Shown: one piece after another, positions 13,074-20,219 of the stretch
Layout of the letters: each line of letters begins with the position of its first letter
How positions within the stretch are numbered: the first letter of the stretch is position 1
Source: Bacteroidales bacterium
GTDB lineage: Bacteria; Bacteroidota; Bacteroidia; Bacteroidales; F082
DNA length: 23,858 nucleotides
NCBI GenBank assembly: GCA_017651645.1
Contig: JAGCCO010000023.1
Coordinates: forward strand, 1-23,858
Direction of reading: 5' to 3'
Made by a program: the position numbers and the translations under genes
Notes under the pieces: model-generated
Database searches by the model: none
What the model was told of the DNA's origin: nothing
The model's input: only the letters and a program-made list of their open reading frames with translations

Positions 13074-14195
13074 TCATTGGTTCTCAAGCCAACGCGAAAG
13101 GAAGACATTGTAGACGCTATAAGAAACACCTTCAAGCGTTGAGTTGACAAGTATCAATTCCTTGTCGATGAGTGCTTCCAACAGTCGTTGGGAATTAGCT
13201 GATGTTCCAATATTGTATTTCTGGATAAATCGTGTTGAATAAGGTTTCTCGACAGATTGCTCCTTGGCCACAGCCTTCAAATAATTCCATTGGTTGGAAG
13301 TCAGCAGGTTGCGCCATTGGATGAAAGTCTGTTCATTTTCTTTTAGGATTTGACTTGCCGAGCGAAGCGCTTCCTCTTTCCCGATGGTTTTCGTGTTTTT
13401 TATAAAAAGGTGGTTGCAAAGCGATTGCGTGTAGAAAGTATGTAACTTTGTCCAGTCAAGGATGAAATCCAAAGCTTCTTGGGTGACGGCCTTTTTCCCT
13501 TTCTCAAACATTCTAACAATGAATTCAGCATATATATCCCTGTCGATCTTTTCAAGGTATAGGCAGCGGGTGCTCTCGTAAAATGGATTTCGCGCATCGG
13601 TGAACATCTCCGTCATCAGATGTTTCTTGCTTCCGCAAAAGATGAATTGCACGTTTTGCAAAGGTTGGATATAAGAGCGCAGCAAAGCTTCCATATTGAT
13701 ACCATAATACCTTATTTGCTGAAATTCATCTATGGCAACAACGACCTTTTTGTCTTGTTTTTCAACAAATTGCAGGATGGATGCCAAAGTTTGCTTCTTT
13801 TCATAGTCGGAACGAAAGGTAAGCGTCAGCTCAGGATTCCCCGACAAGGGGTCGTAACTAAGCATAGGGCGAAGGCCTCCGAGGAACTGGAAAAACGACT
13901 TGACAACTTTTTTCTTTTCTAACGAGGCAAGTACGGCTTCCGAAAACACTTTGATGAAATCCTCCAGAGTTTCTGTCGCATAAATATCAACATAACACGT
14001 ATTGACATCAACTTTTTGCTGCTCAATTTCATCAAAAATGCGATAAATTAGACCTGTTTTTCCGTATCTACGAGGCGAAATCAGAGTGATATTCGAGCCG
14101 TTAACGAGGTATTCTACAATGGTTTTTGTCTCCTCTTCACGATCGCAGAAATACTCTTTAGAAACATACGGCACAAGGGCAAACGGGTTTTCCAT
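13074..14195 (-). CDS. Orphan AAA ATPase with C-terminal winged-helix-like region (373 aa)
   Basis: This is an ATPase of the archaeal-ATPase (PF01637-like) STAND/AAA group that is frequent as lone genes in Bacteroidetes. It begins NPFALVPYVSKEYFCDRE, the usual start of the family. The Walker A motif is SPRRYGKT (40-47), Walker B is VVVAIDE (151-157) and the sensor 1-like FIFCGSK is at 184-190. The C-terminal third (about 290-373) is helical with ...NQWNYLKAVAKEQSV..., then LLEALIDKELI, like a winged helix. Relatives have no firmly established role. It is transcribed from its own promoter (14226-14256), framed by a perfect inverted repeat, which may mean autoregulation. No nuclease or partner gene is adjacent, so a defence role is not supported. 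Confidence 0.85.
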   Translation of the reverse strand: MENPFALVPYVSKEYFCDREEETKTIVEYLVNGSNITLISPRRYGKTGLIYRIFDEIEQQKVDVNTCYVDIYATETLEDFIKVFSEAVLASLEKKKVVKSFFQFLGGLRPMLSYDPLSGNPELTLTFRSDYEKKQTLASILQFVEKQDKKVVVAIDEFQQIRYYGINMEALLRSYIQPLQNVQFIFCGSKKHLMTEMFTDARNPFYESTRCLYLEKIDRDIYAEFIVRMFEKGKKAVTQEALDFILDWTKLHTFYTQSLCNHLFIKNTKTIGKEEALRSASQILKENEQTFIQWRNLLTSNQWNYLKAVAKEQSVEKPYSTRFIQKYNIGTSANSQRLLEALIDKELILVNSTLEGVSYSVYNVFLSRWLENQ

Positions 14196-14205
14196 AACGT
14201 TATTA

Positions 14206-14268
14206 TTTACTATCTATTTACGATGCAAAAATACTACTTTTTATGTATAATACAAAATAGATAGTAAA
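14206..14268. promoter_or_regulatory. Candidate operator: 14-bp perfect inverted repeat around the AAA ATPase promoter
   Basis: TTTACTATCTATTT at 14206-14219 and its exact reverse complement at 14255-14268 are separated by 35 bp that contain the promoter core. One arm falls at the expected transcription start and leader, the other overlaps the -33 box. This geometry suits a repressor that covers or loops the promoter. Confidence 0.5.
14226..14256 (-). promoter_or_regulatory. Complete Bacteroidetes-type promoter of the AAA ATPase gene
   Basis: On the minus strand a -33 TTTG (14253-14256) is followed after exactly 19 bp by a -7 TATTTTTG (14226-14233). It is the best-formed promoter in the window. 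The start codon is at 14195, giving a leader of about 25 nt. Confidence 0.65.
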
Positions 14269-14288
14269 AAAAAGCGATTATCTGACAT

Positions 14289-14879
14289 TTATGGAATATT
14301 CAAAACCCTATGTATCTGCAACGAAAGCCGCCAGTTCGGGTAGGCTTTCACTGCTTCCGCGCAGGCTTTCATATTAGCCTTTCGCTGTACTTCATCTTCA
14401 CAAAAACAAGGCTGCAAGAAACGATGTCGGGCCTCGATGTCATCATATTGCGCCAAGTCCTGACCAAGATAGACCACCTTCAATTCATCGCAATGTGTCA
14501 AAACACAAGGCTCTAAATTGCCACCTTCAAAGGCAGATTTTGGCGAAAGAGCGACCCAGTCCAAGTTGTTCGGCAATGGTCGCGTACCATTGGTTTCAAT
14601 GGCGATGGTCTTGTTCGTTTTTTGCTTCAGTTCCGCCACAAATGCCACATCAATAAACAAAGAAGGTTCTCCACCTGTCAGCACAAGCAATGGTGCGAGA
14701 GGATATTTATTGACTTGCTCTACAATCTCTTGCACCGACATCATCTGCCCTTCCTGATGCTGTGTGTCGCAAAAAGCGCAACGTAAATTGCAGCCACTGA
14801 AGCGCACAAAGACCGCTGGCGTTCCAGCGTGGAAACCCTCGCCTTGAAGAGAGTAGAATATTTCGTTTATTTTGTACAT
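14289..14879 (-). CDS. queE: 7-carboxy-7-deazaguanine synthase
   Basis: QueE is the radical-SAM enzyme that contracts 6-carboxytetrahydropterin to 7-carboxy-7-deazaguanine in the queuosine precursor pathway. The sequence shows INEIFYSLQGEGFHAGTPAVFVRFSGC, the cluster-binding cysteines C30, C34 and C37 (CNLRCAFCD), the TGGEP motif (68-72) and the ETNGT motif. At 196 residues it is of normal length for the family. It is the last gene of the queF-queC-queD-queE operon, and the 155-bp gap before it is occupied by a folded repeat element (14892-15026), the widest spacer of the operon. No promoter box is visible in that gap, so expression probably depends on read-through from upstream. Confidence 0.95.
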   Translation of the reverse strand: MYKINEIFYSLQGEGFHAGTPAVFVRFSGCNLRCAFCDTQHQEGQMMSVQEIVEQVNKYPLAPLLVLTGGEPSLFIDVAFVAELKQKTNKTIAIETNGTRPLPNNLDWVALSPKSAFEGGNLEPCVLTHCDELKVVYLGQDLAQYDDIEARHRFLQPCFCEDEVQRKANMKACAEAVKAYPNWRLSLQIHRVLNIP

Positions 14880-14891
14880 GGTTTCTATTTC

Positions 14892-15026
14892 TCACAAAAC
14901 CCACAAAACTAGCAAAACCTTATTTAGGACTTGGGAAAGCGGCCAACCGGCCCGCTTTCCGGCGGCAACCCAGTTGGGTGCCGCCCTCGACAAAAGATAG
15001 TTTTGACGGTTTTGTAGGTTTTGTGA
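14892..15026. repeat. MITE-like element with 27-bp terminal inverted repeats between queD and queE
   Basis: The outer arms 14892-14918 and 15000-15026 are inverted repeats with 23 of 27 positions matching (TCACAAAACC...CAAAAC). Inside are two hairpins: GGAAAGCGG/CCGCTTTCC (14934-14942 with 14952-14960), and GGCGGC-a-ACCCA with TGGGTGCCGCC (14961-14985). Transcribed as part of the operon, it would fold into a three-way junction. It carries no gene. The shape suggests a dispersed non-autonomous repeat, but its copy number is unknown. Confidence 0.55.
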
Positions 15027-15034
15027 CCATAAAA

Positions 15035-15388
15035 TCAATCAAAATTCTGTGGCGCGTCATCCTTGATGTAGGAAGCCTTGTTGTCGCGCGACTCCCACAC
15101 ATCGGCGCGGTAGCAGTTCGGAACAGTGTCGACAATCCAACGTGCAATGTTCTCTGCCGTCGGGTTGAAGTCCAAAACCTCATTGATGTTGGTATGATCA
15201 ATTTTCCCGTGAATCAAGCGTTTGATCTCGGTAAAGTCGCACACCATGCCATTGCTGTCGAGCTTTTCGGCGCGGCAATAGACGTTAATCTTCCAGTTGT
15301 GGCCATGCAGGTTCTCGCATTTGCTCTCGTAATCGAGGTAAAGCTGGTGGCAGGCAGATATTTCTAGGGTTTTTCTGACGTAATACAT
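15035..15388 (-). CDS. queD: 6-carboxy-5,6,7,8-tetrahydropterin synthase
   Basis: QueD converts 7,8-dihydroneopterin triphosphate to 6-carboxytetrahydropterin, the second step toward preQ0. It has the zinc ligands H14 (SACHQLYL) and H28/H30 (LHGHNW), the catalytic C24 a few residues before the second pair, and the conserved D64-H65 and NPTAEN (75-80) motifs. At 117 residues it is the normal size for a bacterial QueD/PTPS-type subunit. It lies between queC and queE; the spacer toward queC is made of 7-bp tandem repeats. The dihydroneopterin triphosphate supplier (FolE) is not in this window. Confidence 0.95.
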   Translation of the reverse strand: MYYVRKTLEISACHQLYLDYESKCENLHGHNWKINVYCRAEKLDSNGMVCDFTEIKRLIHGKIDHTNINEVLDFNPTAENIARWIVDTVPNCYRADVWESRDNKASYIKDDAPQNFD

Positions 15389-15395
15389 TTTTTTC

Positions 15396-15423
15396 AGTTT
15401 AGAGTTTAGTGTTTAGAGTTTAG
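15396..15423. repeat. Phased 7-bp tandem repeat between queC and queD
   Basis: Four heptads in register (AGTTTAG, AGTTTAG, TGTTTAG, AGTTTAG on the plus strand) fill nearly the whole spacer. The queC stop codon (TAA on the minus strand, 15420-15422) lies within the last unit. Their sequence resembles the array at 16083-16124. Confidence 0.65.
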
Positions 15424-16079
15424 AGAATGGATTCATATTCGGTGTGGTCGTCGATGCCGGCGGCGCGGAGAGCCTCGATGCGTTCGCGGCAGGTGCCGCA
15501 TTTGCCGCAATGCTTCTCTCCGCCCTTGTAGCAGGAATAGGTCTCGCTGTAGTCCAAGCCCAAAGCCTTACCATGCTCGGCGATTTCCTTCTTGCTCAGG
15601 TAGGTATATGGTGCAAAGACCGTGATGTTCTCGTAGGTTCCTGCCGACATGGCCTCCGACATGGCGTTGACAAAGCCAGGGCGACAGTCAGGGTAAATGG
15701 AGTGGTCGCCAGCATGGTTGGCAATCATCACGCGCTTCAGGCCGTTGCTCTCGGCGATACCCGCAGCGATGGCGAGCATGATGCCGTTGCGGAAAGGCAC
15801 CACCGTCGACTTCATGTTCTCGTCGTCGTATTTGCCTTCGGGGATGTCGGCGGCGGTCATCAGCAGGGCGCTCTTGAAATAACGGTGCATGAATTCCAGC
15901 GGAACGATGATATGCTTGATGCCCAAGCGCTGGCAATGCGTCACGGCGCAGACGCGCTCGCGACCGTTCTGGGTGGAACCATAATCGAAGGTGATGGCCA
16001 AGGCGATTTCGTCCTTGTACTCGTAAAGCATCGTAGTGGAATCCATACCGCCAGATATTATTATTACTGCATCCTTCAT
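15420..16079 (-). CDS. queC: 7-cyano-7-deazaguanine synthase
   Basis: QueC uses ATP and ammonia to turn 7-carboxy-7-deazaguanine into preQ0. The N-terminus has the PP-loop SGGMDSTT (9-16), followed by ITFDYGSTQN (29-38), and the C-terminus the zinc site C183, C191, C194, C197 (YSCYKGGEKHCGKCGTC). The family motif NHAGDHSIYPDCRPGFV (121-137) is complete. At 219 residues it is full length. It is the second gene of the que operon, and both flanking spacers consist of 7-bp tandem repeats (16083-16124 and 15396-15423). Confidence 0.96.
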   Translation of the reverse strand: MKDAVIIISGGMDSTTMLYEYKDEIALAITFDYGSTQNGRERVCAVTHCQRLGIKHIIVPLEFMHRYFKSALLMTAADIPEGKYDDENMKSTVVPFRNGIMLAIAAGIAESNGLKRVMIANHAGDHSIYPDCRPGFVNAMSEAMSAGTYENITVFAPYTYLSKKEIAEHGKALGLDYSETYSCYKGGEKHCGKCGTCRERIEALRAAGIDDHTEYESIL

Positions 16080-16082
16080 TTC

Positions 16083-16124
16083 AGTTGAGAGTTGAAAGTT
16101 GAGAGTTTAGAGTTCAAAGTTAGG
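16083..16124. repeat. Phased 7-bp tandem repeat between queF and queC
   Basis: Six heptads in register on the plus strand (AGTTGAG, AGTTGAA, AGTTGAG, AGTTTAG, AGTTCAA, AGTTAGG) begin three bases upstream of the queC start codon. The queF stop (16120-16122) lies in the last unit and the next heptad-like AGTTATG continues into the queF coding end. Only the AGTT core is invariant. Confidence 0.65.
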
Positions 16125-16590
16125 AGTTATGGAAACTGGCCAAGAGGCGTTGTTTCACCATGTCTTGATGTACGGCATCACCATAATTGGCGAAGGGCTT
16201 GATGGAGATGCCACCACGGGGATTGAACAGGCCGATGACCTCCAGATATTTGGGATCCATCAGCTTGACAAGGTCCTTCATGATGATGTTGACGCAGTCC
16301 TCGTGGAAGTCGCCATGATTGCGGAAGCTGAAGAGGTAGAGTTTCAGGCTCTTGCTCTCCACCATCAGCGTGCGAGGGATGTAGTTGATGATCAAGTGTC
16401 CAAAATCGGGCTGGCCTGTCTTTGGGCACAAGGAGGTAAACTCAGGGCAATCCAAAGTCACAAGGTACTCGTTCTCAGGATGTTTGTTCTCAAACGTCTC
16501 CAACACCTCGGGCGTATAGTCGTAGTTGTACTGCGTGTTTTGGTTGCCTAATAGCGTGACACCTTTCAGTTCTTGTTCGTTTCTTGACAT
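16120..16590 (-). CDS. queF: NADPH-dependent preQ0 reductase (QueF, type I)
   Basis: QueF reduces preQ0 to preQ1, the base inserted into tRNA by Tgt. The catalytic cysteine C55 and aspartate D62 lie in [14 protein letters not shown], the NADPH-binding ESKSLK motif is at 78-83, and FHEDCVN (95-101) carries the substrate-binding His-Glu. The start at 16590 ([15 protein letters not shown], 156 aa) is chosen over ATG at 16638, which lies upstream of the promoter box (16608-16615) inside a palindromic repeat. It is the first gene of the que operon. Together QueF, QueC, QueD and QueE cover all steps from dihydroneopterin triphosphate to preQ1. Confidence 0.95.
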   Translation of the reverse strand: MSRNEQELKGVTLLGNQNTQYNYDYTPEVLETFENKHPENEYLVTLDCPEFTSLCPKTGQPDFGHLIINYIPRTLMVESKSLKLYLFSFRNHGDFHEDCVNIIMKDLVKLMDPKYLEVIGLFNPRGGISIKPFANYGDAVHQDMVKQRLLASFHNS

Positions 16591-16607
16591 GGGTTCAAAT
16601 TTTGCCG

Positions 16608-16615
16608 CAAAATTA
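16608..16615 (-). promoter_or_regulatory. -7 promoter box of the que operon
   Basis: The minus strand reads TAATTTTG (TAnnTTTG), 18 bp before the queF start at 16590. The -33 region falls in the palindromic repeat 16623-16652 and shows no TTTG. The leader is too short for a preQ1 riboswitch. Confidence 0.5.
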
Positions 16616-16622
16616 CAAAAAA

Positions 16623-16652
16623 TGTAGAGACGTGCCATGGCGCGTCTCTACA
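16623..16652. repeat. REP-like palindrome between the POT transporter gene and queF
   Basis: A 30-bp near-perfect palindrome TGTAGAGACG...CGTCTCTACA with the centre GCCATGGC; only one position pair fails to match. It shares the GTAGAGACG/CGTCTCTAC arms with the element at 23789-23816, showing that this is a dispersed family. It could act as transcript-end hairpin for the POT gene ending at 16671. Confidence 0.7.
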
Positions 16653-16670
16653 ATCCTAATATTTTGATTT

Positions 16671-18353
16671 TCAGCAACCCGACGTTGCCCGTTCCAGCCG
16701 CTTCATAATCGAGAAAATGAACACGGCGGAGAGCAGGCAGAGCACGACGAGCACACCCCAGACCATCCAGAGCGGCATTCCGGTGCCCCAGATGCGGGCG
16801 ATGACGCTGGTGAGGTAGTTTCCGATGGCGGTCACGCAGAACCACATGCCCATCATCATGCCCTTGTACTTGGGCGGGGCCACTTTCGTGACGAAGGAGA
16901 TGCCGATAGGGCTCAGCAGCAGCTCGGCGAAAGTCAGCACGAAATAGGTGCTAATCAGCCAGTTGGGTGAGACCAAAGTGCTGCTCACACCACCTTGCGC
17001 TTTCAGCTCGGCAGGACTGGCGAGCGGGAAGGAACAAACCACCAAGATGAGGAAGCCGAGTGCGGCCACAATCATGCCCAAGCCAATCTTACGCGGTGAA
17101 GAAGGCTCCTTGCCTTTCTTCGCCAAGGCACCGAAGACCGCCATTGAGACGGGTGTCAGCGCAACGACAAAGAACGGATTAAACTGCTGGAACTGCTGCG
17201 GCAACACGTTGATTGGGTCGGGCATACCGAGATACAAAGCTATGGCTCCCACCCACAAGGCGACCGTCACTATAGCGCAAATCGTTTTGTTGCGTTTCGT
17301 CTCGGATTGGAAGATGCCAAACAGTGTGTACACCGAAATGGCAATCAGCGTCAGCGACCAAATATTGAAACCAATACGGGTAAAGCCCGTAGCAGAGCTT
17401 TGCGTGTAGTCGCGGGCGAAATAGGTCAGGCAGAGACCAGCCTGCTGGAACGACATCCAGAAGAAGATGACCACAGCGAAAACCATCACCAAGGCGGTGA
17501 TGCGCTCGCGGGTCTGTTCCTTCGAGAGTTCCACCACATTTACCGTGGTGCTTTCCATCGCCTTGGCCTGCTTGGTGTTCACGTCAGCATGCTGGAACCA
17601 TTTGCGGCAGCTCAGGTAGATGGCCATGGAGAGAATCAGCGAGAGGCATGCCACGCCGAAACCGTAGTTATAGGCACCCGAAAGTGCATCAATGTAGTTG
17701 TTGGCGAAACCTGCCAAATCATTGACATTACCACCTTGCTGCACTGCCAATGCCTCGAAGGTGGATAGTGCTTCGGGTGTGATGGTGCCGTCAAGGTATT
17801 GGTGCGCCAAAGAAGGAATCTGCGGCACATAGCTGAAGCCTGCCTTGCCAAGGAACAAATCCGTTACCTTGGTGGCCGTGATGGGCGCGAACATAGAGCC
17901 AATGTTGATGGCCATATAGAACAGGCTGAAGCCGTTGTCGCGGAAAGCACTGTATTTTGCTTCATCGTATAGGTTGCCCACCATCACCTGCAGGTTACCC
18001 TTAAACAAGCCTGTACCAATAGCGATGAGTGCCAAGGCAGAGAACATGGTGACTTTGGCTGTAGTGGTTGCCATCGGCACAGCCAGCAGCAGGTAGCCGA
18101 GGAACATGACCACGATGCCCGACTTCACCATCTTTCCGTAGCCGAAACGGTCGGCCAGCATACCACCGATGAGGGGCATGAAATAGACGCATCCGAGGAA
18201 GATGCCGTAGATGTTGCCCGCCTGCGCCTCGTTGTAGCCGAATTTGGCCTGCAGGAAGAGTACGAAGATGGCCAGCATGGTGTAGTAGCCGAAGCGTTCG
18301 CCCGTGTTAGCCAATGCTAGGGCGTAAAGCCCTTTAGGATGACCCTTGAACAT
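16671..18353 (-). CDS. POT-family (PTR2) peptide transporter (560 aa)
   Basis: This is a proton-coupled oligopeptide transporter of the major facilitator superfamily. The POT signature ExxERFxYY is represented by NTGERFGYY (16-24), which binds protons and peptide. The second POT motif region reads FSLFYMAINIGSMFAPI. Hydrophobicity suggests 12-14 membrane helices, and the length of 560 aa suits bacterial DtpT-like proteins. A paralogue (18454-20112) lies directly upstream on the same strand, separated by 100 bp with a hairpin and a 7-bp repeat array. No promoter box is visible in that gap, so the two are probably co-transcribed. Di- and tripeptide uptake is the likely role; the specificity difference between the copies cannot be told. 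Confidence 0.92.
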   Translation of the reverse strand: MFKGHPKGLYALALANTGERFGYYTMLAIFVLFLQAKFGYNEAQAGNIYGIFLGCVYFMPLIGGMLADRFGYGKMVKSGIVVMFLGYLLLAVPMATTTAKVTMFSALALIAIGTGLFKGNLQVMVGNLYDEAKYSAFRDNGFSLFYMAINIGSMFAPITATKVTDLFLGKAGFSYVPQIPSLAHQYLDGTITPEALSTFEALAVQQGGNVNDLAGFANNYIDALSGAYNYGFGVACLSLILSMAIYLSCRKWFQHADVNTKQAKAMESTTVNVVELSKEQTRERITALVMVFAVVIFFWMSFQQAGLCLTYFARDYTQSSATGFTRIGFNIWSLTLIAISVYTLFGIFQSETKRNKTICAIVTVALWVGAIALYLGMPDPINVLPQQFQQFNPFFVVALTPVSMAVFGALAKKGKEPSSPRKIGLGMIVAALGFLILVVCSFPLASPAELKAQGGVSSTLVSPNWLISTYFVLTFAELLLSPIGISFVTKVAPPKYKGMMMGMWFCVTAIGNYLTSVIARIWGTGMPLWMVWGVLVVLCLLSAVFIFSIMKRLERATSGC

Positions 18354-18395
18354 AATTGAGAATTGATAATTTACAATTGATAATTGATAGTTGTT
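18354..18395. repeat. Phased 7-bp tandem repeat before the 16671-18353 POT gene
   Basis: Six heptads in register on the plus strand (AATTGAG, AATTGAT, AATTTAC, AATTGAT, AATTGAT, AGTTGTT) start directly at the start codon. The unit is close to the AGTTNAG unit of the que-operon arrays. The repeat occupies the leader of the transporter gene. Confidence 0.6.
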
Positions 18396-18403
18396 CAGTT
18401 AAA

Positions 18404-18435
18404 TGACAAAGGCTTGCTTGCGCAAGCCCTTGTCA
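18404..18435 (-). terminator. Hairpin between the two POT transporter genes
   Basis: Arms TGACAAAGGCTTGC (18404-18417) and GCAAGCCCTTGTCA (18422-18435) pair at 13 of 14 positions with a 4-base loop. On the transcribed minus strand it follows the stop at 18454 by 18 bp, but only a weak T-rich tract (TTTAACT) follows, so it may attenuate or stabilise mRNA instead of fully terminating. Confidence 0.5.
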
Positions 18436-18453
18436 TACATTGATGTATTTCAA

Positions 18454-20112
18454 TTATTTAGCGACTCTCTCAAGCCATTTCAGCATGCCAAACATGATGG
18501 CCATGGAAGTGAGGCAGATTAAGGCGAAGACGCCCCATGTCATCCACTGTTGCGGGAAGGATTCCAACATTTGGACACCGAGGAAAATCAAGAGGTTACC
18601 AACGGCAGTAGCCGCCAGCCACAAGCCTTGGCACATACCGACCATGTGGCGCGGTGCAATCTTGGAGACAAACGACAATCCCAGAGGTGAGATGAACAAC
18701 TCAGCCACCGTGAGGAAGAAGTAGGTCACAATCATCACCCACGGTCCAGTCTTCATGGCGGCCTTTTCAGCTTCGGGAAGGGCCTTGAATGCATTGTCAG
18801 ACGGATAATTATGGACCACAGCGATGACGATCAAGAAGAGGTAGGCGCATGCAGCGATAAACATACCCAAGGCAATTTTCTTAGGTGTGGAGACCTCCTT
18901 GCCCTTACGAATAAGAGAAGCAAAAATCCACATGACAATAGGTGTCAGCACAATCACGAAGAACGGATTGATGAATTGCAAAATCTCAGGCGCGAGGGCG
19001 CTGGTATCCACAAAGTCGCGAGCGAAGATAGAAAGCGACTGGGCATTCTGGTGGAATGAGAGCCAGAAGAACACGGCAATACCGAGCACGGCATACAAAG
19101 CGGCCATACGCTGCTTGATTTCCTTGGCGTCGGCTTGACGTTCTGCTTCGGTATATTCTTGTGTGGCGGCTTTAACCTTTTTCACAGGATTCGGCAGTTT
19201 ATGCTTGACAGCAAGGAAGATGAACAGGGAAATGAGCATGGCCACTACCGAGACGATGAAGGAATAATGCACACCCGTGTTATACACTTGGATATAATTC
19301 TGGCAGAAACCGGCAAGGTTCTCAGAGGCTCCAGGGAAACCTTGTGTCAGTGCAGTGAGGTTGTCCATGTCGTTGCCTTCGGCAGTACCCATGATGAACT
19401 TGTGGCACAGACGCGGAAGGTCGGCGTTGTACACCAACCCCTTAGTCTTCAACCACCATTCGCGGATGATGGGAGCCACAAACGGGGCAATCACACCACC
19501 AATGTTGATGAACACATAAAAAATCTGGAAACCGCTGTCACGCTTCTCCTTGGCTTGGGCCAATGCTTCGGGACCCTTCTTGGCTGCCTCAGCTTCGAAG
19601 TCGTCATACAACTGGCCAACGATGGCTTGCAGGTTACCCTTGAAAAGACCATTACCGCAAGCTATGAGCAACAAGGCAACTATAGCAATAACGAAAGGCC
19701 ACGACATGCCGCCTCCCTCGCTGAACACGGGGATAGAAAGCAGTCCATAGCCGATGGCCATCACGATGATACCGCAGATGATGGTACGTTTGTAGTTCTG
19801 CGTGCGGTCAGCAATGATACCACCAGGAAGCGCAAGCACATAAATCAGGAAATAGAACACACCAAAAATAAGGCCCGATAATCTATCGGAGATACCGAAC
19901 TTGGAGCAGATGAACAGCACCAGCACGGCATTCATGATGTAATAGCCGAAGCGCTCGCCCATGTTACTTAAGGCAGCGGCAATCAGGCCTTTAGGATGTT
20001 CTTTCTTGGCCTTGTTCAGGTAAAAGATCAAGAAAGGGATGACAATGATTAAGATCATGACAAAAACCATCAACATCCTATGGTTCTGCCAAAGATTTGA
20101 TAATGTACCCAT
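18454..20112 (-). CDS. POT-family (PTR2) peptide transporter with extra N-terminal helix (552 aa)
   Basis: This is a second proton-coupled oligopeptide transporter. NMGERFGYY (50-58) is the POT signature, and QIFYVFINIGGVIAPFVAP is the second family motif. Unlike the neighbouring paralogue it starts with an additional hydrophobic segment (about 13-31, MLMVFVMILIIVIPFLIFY) before the first canonical helix. A charged loop in the middle (VKKVKAATQEYTEAERQADAKEIKQR) corresponds to the linker between the two six-helix bundles. It has a promoter box at 20172-20179 and is probably the first gene of a two-gene transporter unit. The two proteins are clearly diverged outside the motifs, so the duplication is old. 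Confidence 0.92.
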   Translation of the reverse strand: MGTLSNLWQNHRMLMVFVMILIIVIPFLIFYLNKAKKEHPKGLIAAALSNMGERFGYYIMNAVLVLFICSKFGISDRLSGLIFGVFYFLIYVLALPGGIIADRTQNYKRTIICGIIVMAIGYGLLSIPVFSEGGGMSWPFVIAIVALLLIACGNGLFKGNLQAIVGQLYDDFEAEAAKKGPEALAQAKEKRDSGFQIFYVFINIGGVIAPFVAPIIREWWLKTKGLVYNADLPRLCHKFIMGTAEGNDMDNLTALTQGFPGASENLAGFCQNYIQVYNTGVHYSFIVSVVAMLISLFIFLAVKHKLPNPVKKVKAATQEYTEAERQADAKEIKQRMAALYAVLGIAVFFWLSFHQNAQSLSIFARDFVDTSALAPEILQFINPFFVIVLTPIVMWIFASLIRKGKEVSTPKKIALGMFIAACAYLFLIVIAVVHNYPSDNAFKALPEAEKAAMKTGPWVMIVTYFFLTVAELFISPLGLSFVSKIAPRHMVGMCQGLWLAATAVGNLLIFLGVQMLESFPQQWMTWGVFALICLTSMAIMFGMLKWLERVAK

Positions 20113-20171
20113 AATTGAGATTTTTAATGATTATTGAATTTTGAATTGATTTCTCGTTTTCCAACAGCGGA

Positions 20172-20203
20172 CAAAGATAGGGAAAATTATTTTTCAAAAG
20201 CAA
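20172..20203 (-). promoter_or_regulatory. Promoter of the POT transporter pair
   Basis: The minus strand has a -7 TATCTTTG (20172-20179) with a TTG at 20201-20203, 21 bp upstream, within the normal -33 distance. The start codon at 20112 is about 60 nt downstream. The remaining intergenic sequence is AT-rich. Confidence 0.55.
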
Positions 20204-20219
20204 CAACAGGAAAAAATAG

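Noticed and set aside
13074..14195. Defence-system ATPase
   Set aside because: The protein is an AAA/STAND-like ATPase, but no nuclease, protease, toxin or other effector gene is adjacent; neighbours are the que operon and the dnaA region.
16591..16622. preQ1 riboswitch before the que operon
   Set aside because: The leader implied by the -7 box at 16608-16615 is shorter than about 15 nt, too short for a preQ1 aptamer, and no C-rich/A-rich aptamer pattern is present.
15396..18395. CRISPR array
   Set aside because: The periodic sequences have a 7-bp unit with no spacers and are far too short to be CRISPR repeats; no cas gene is present.
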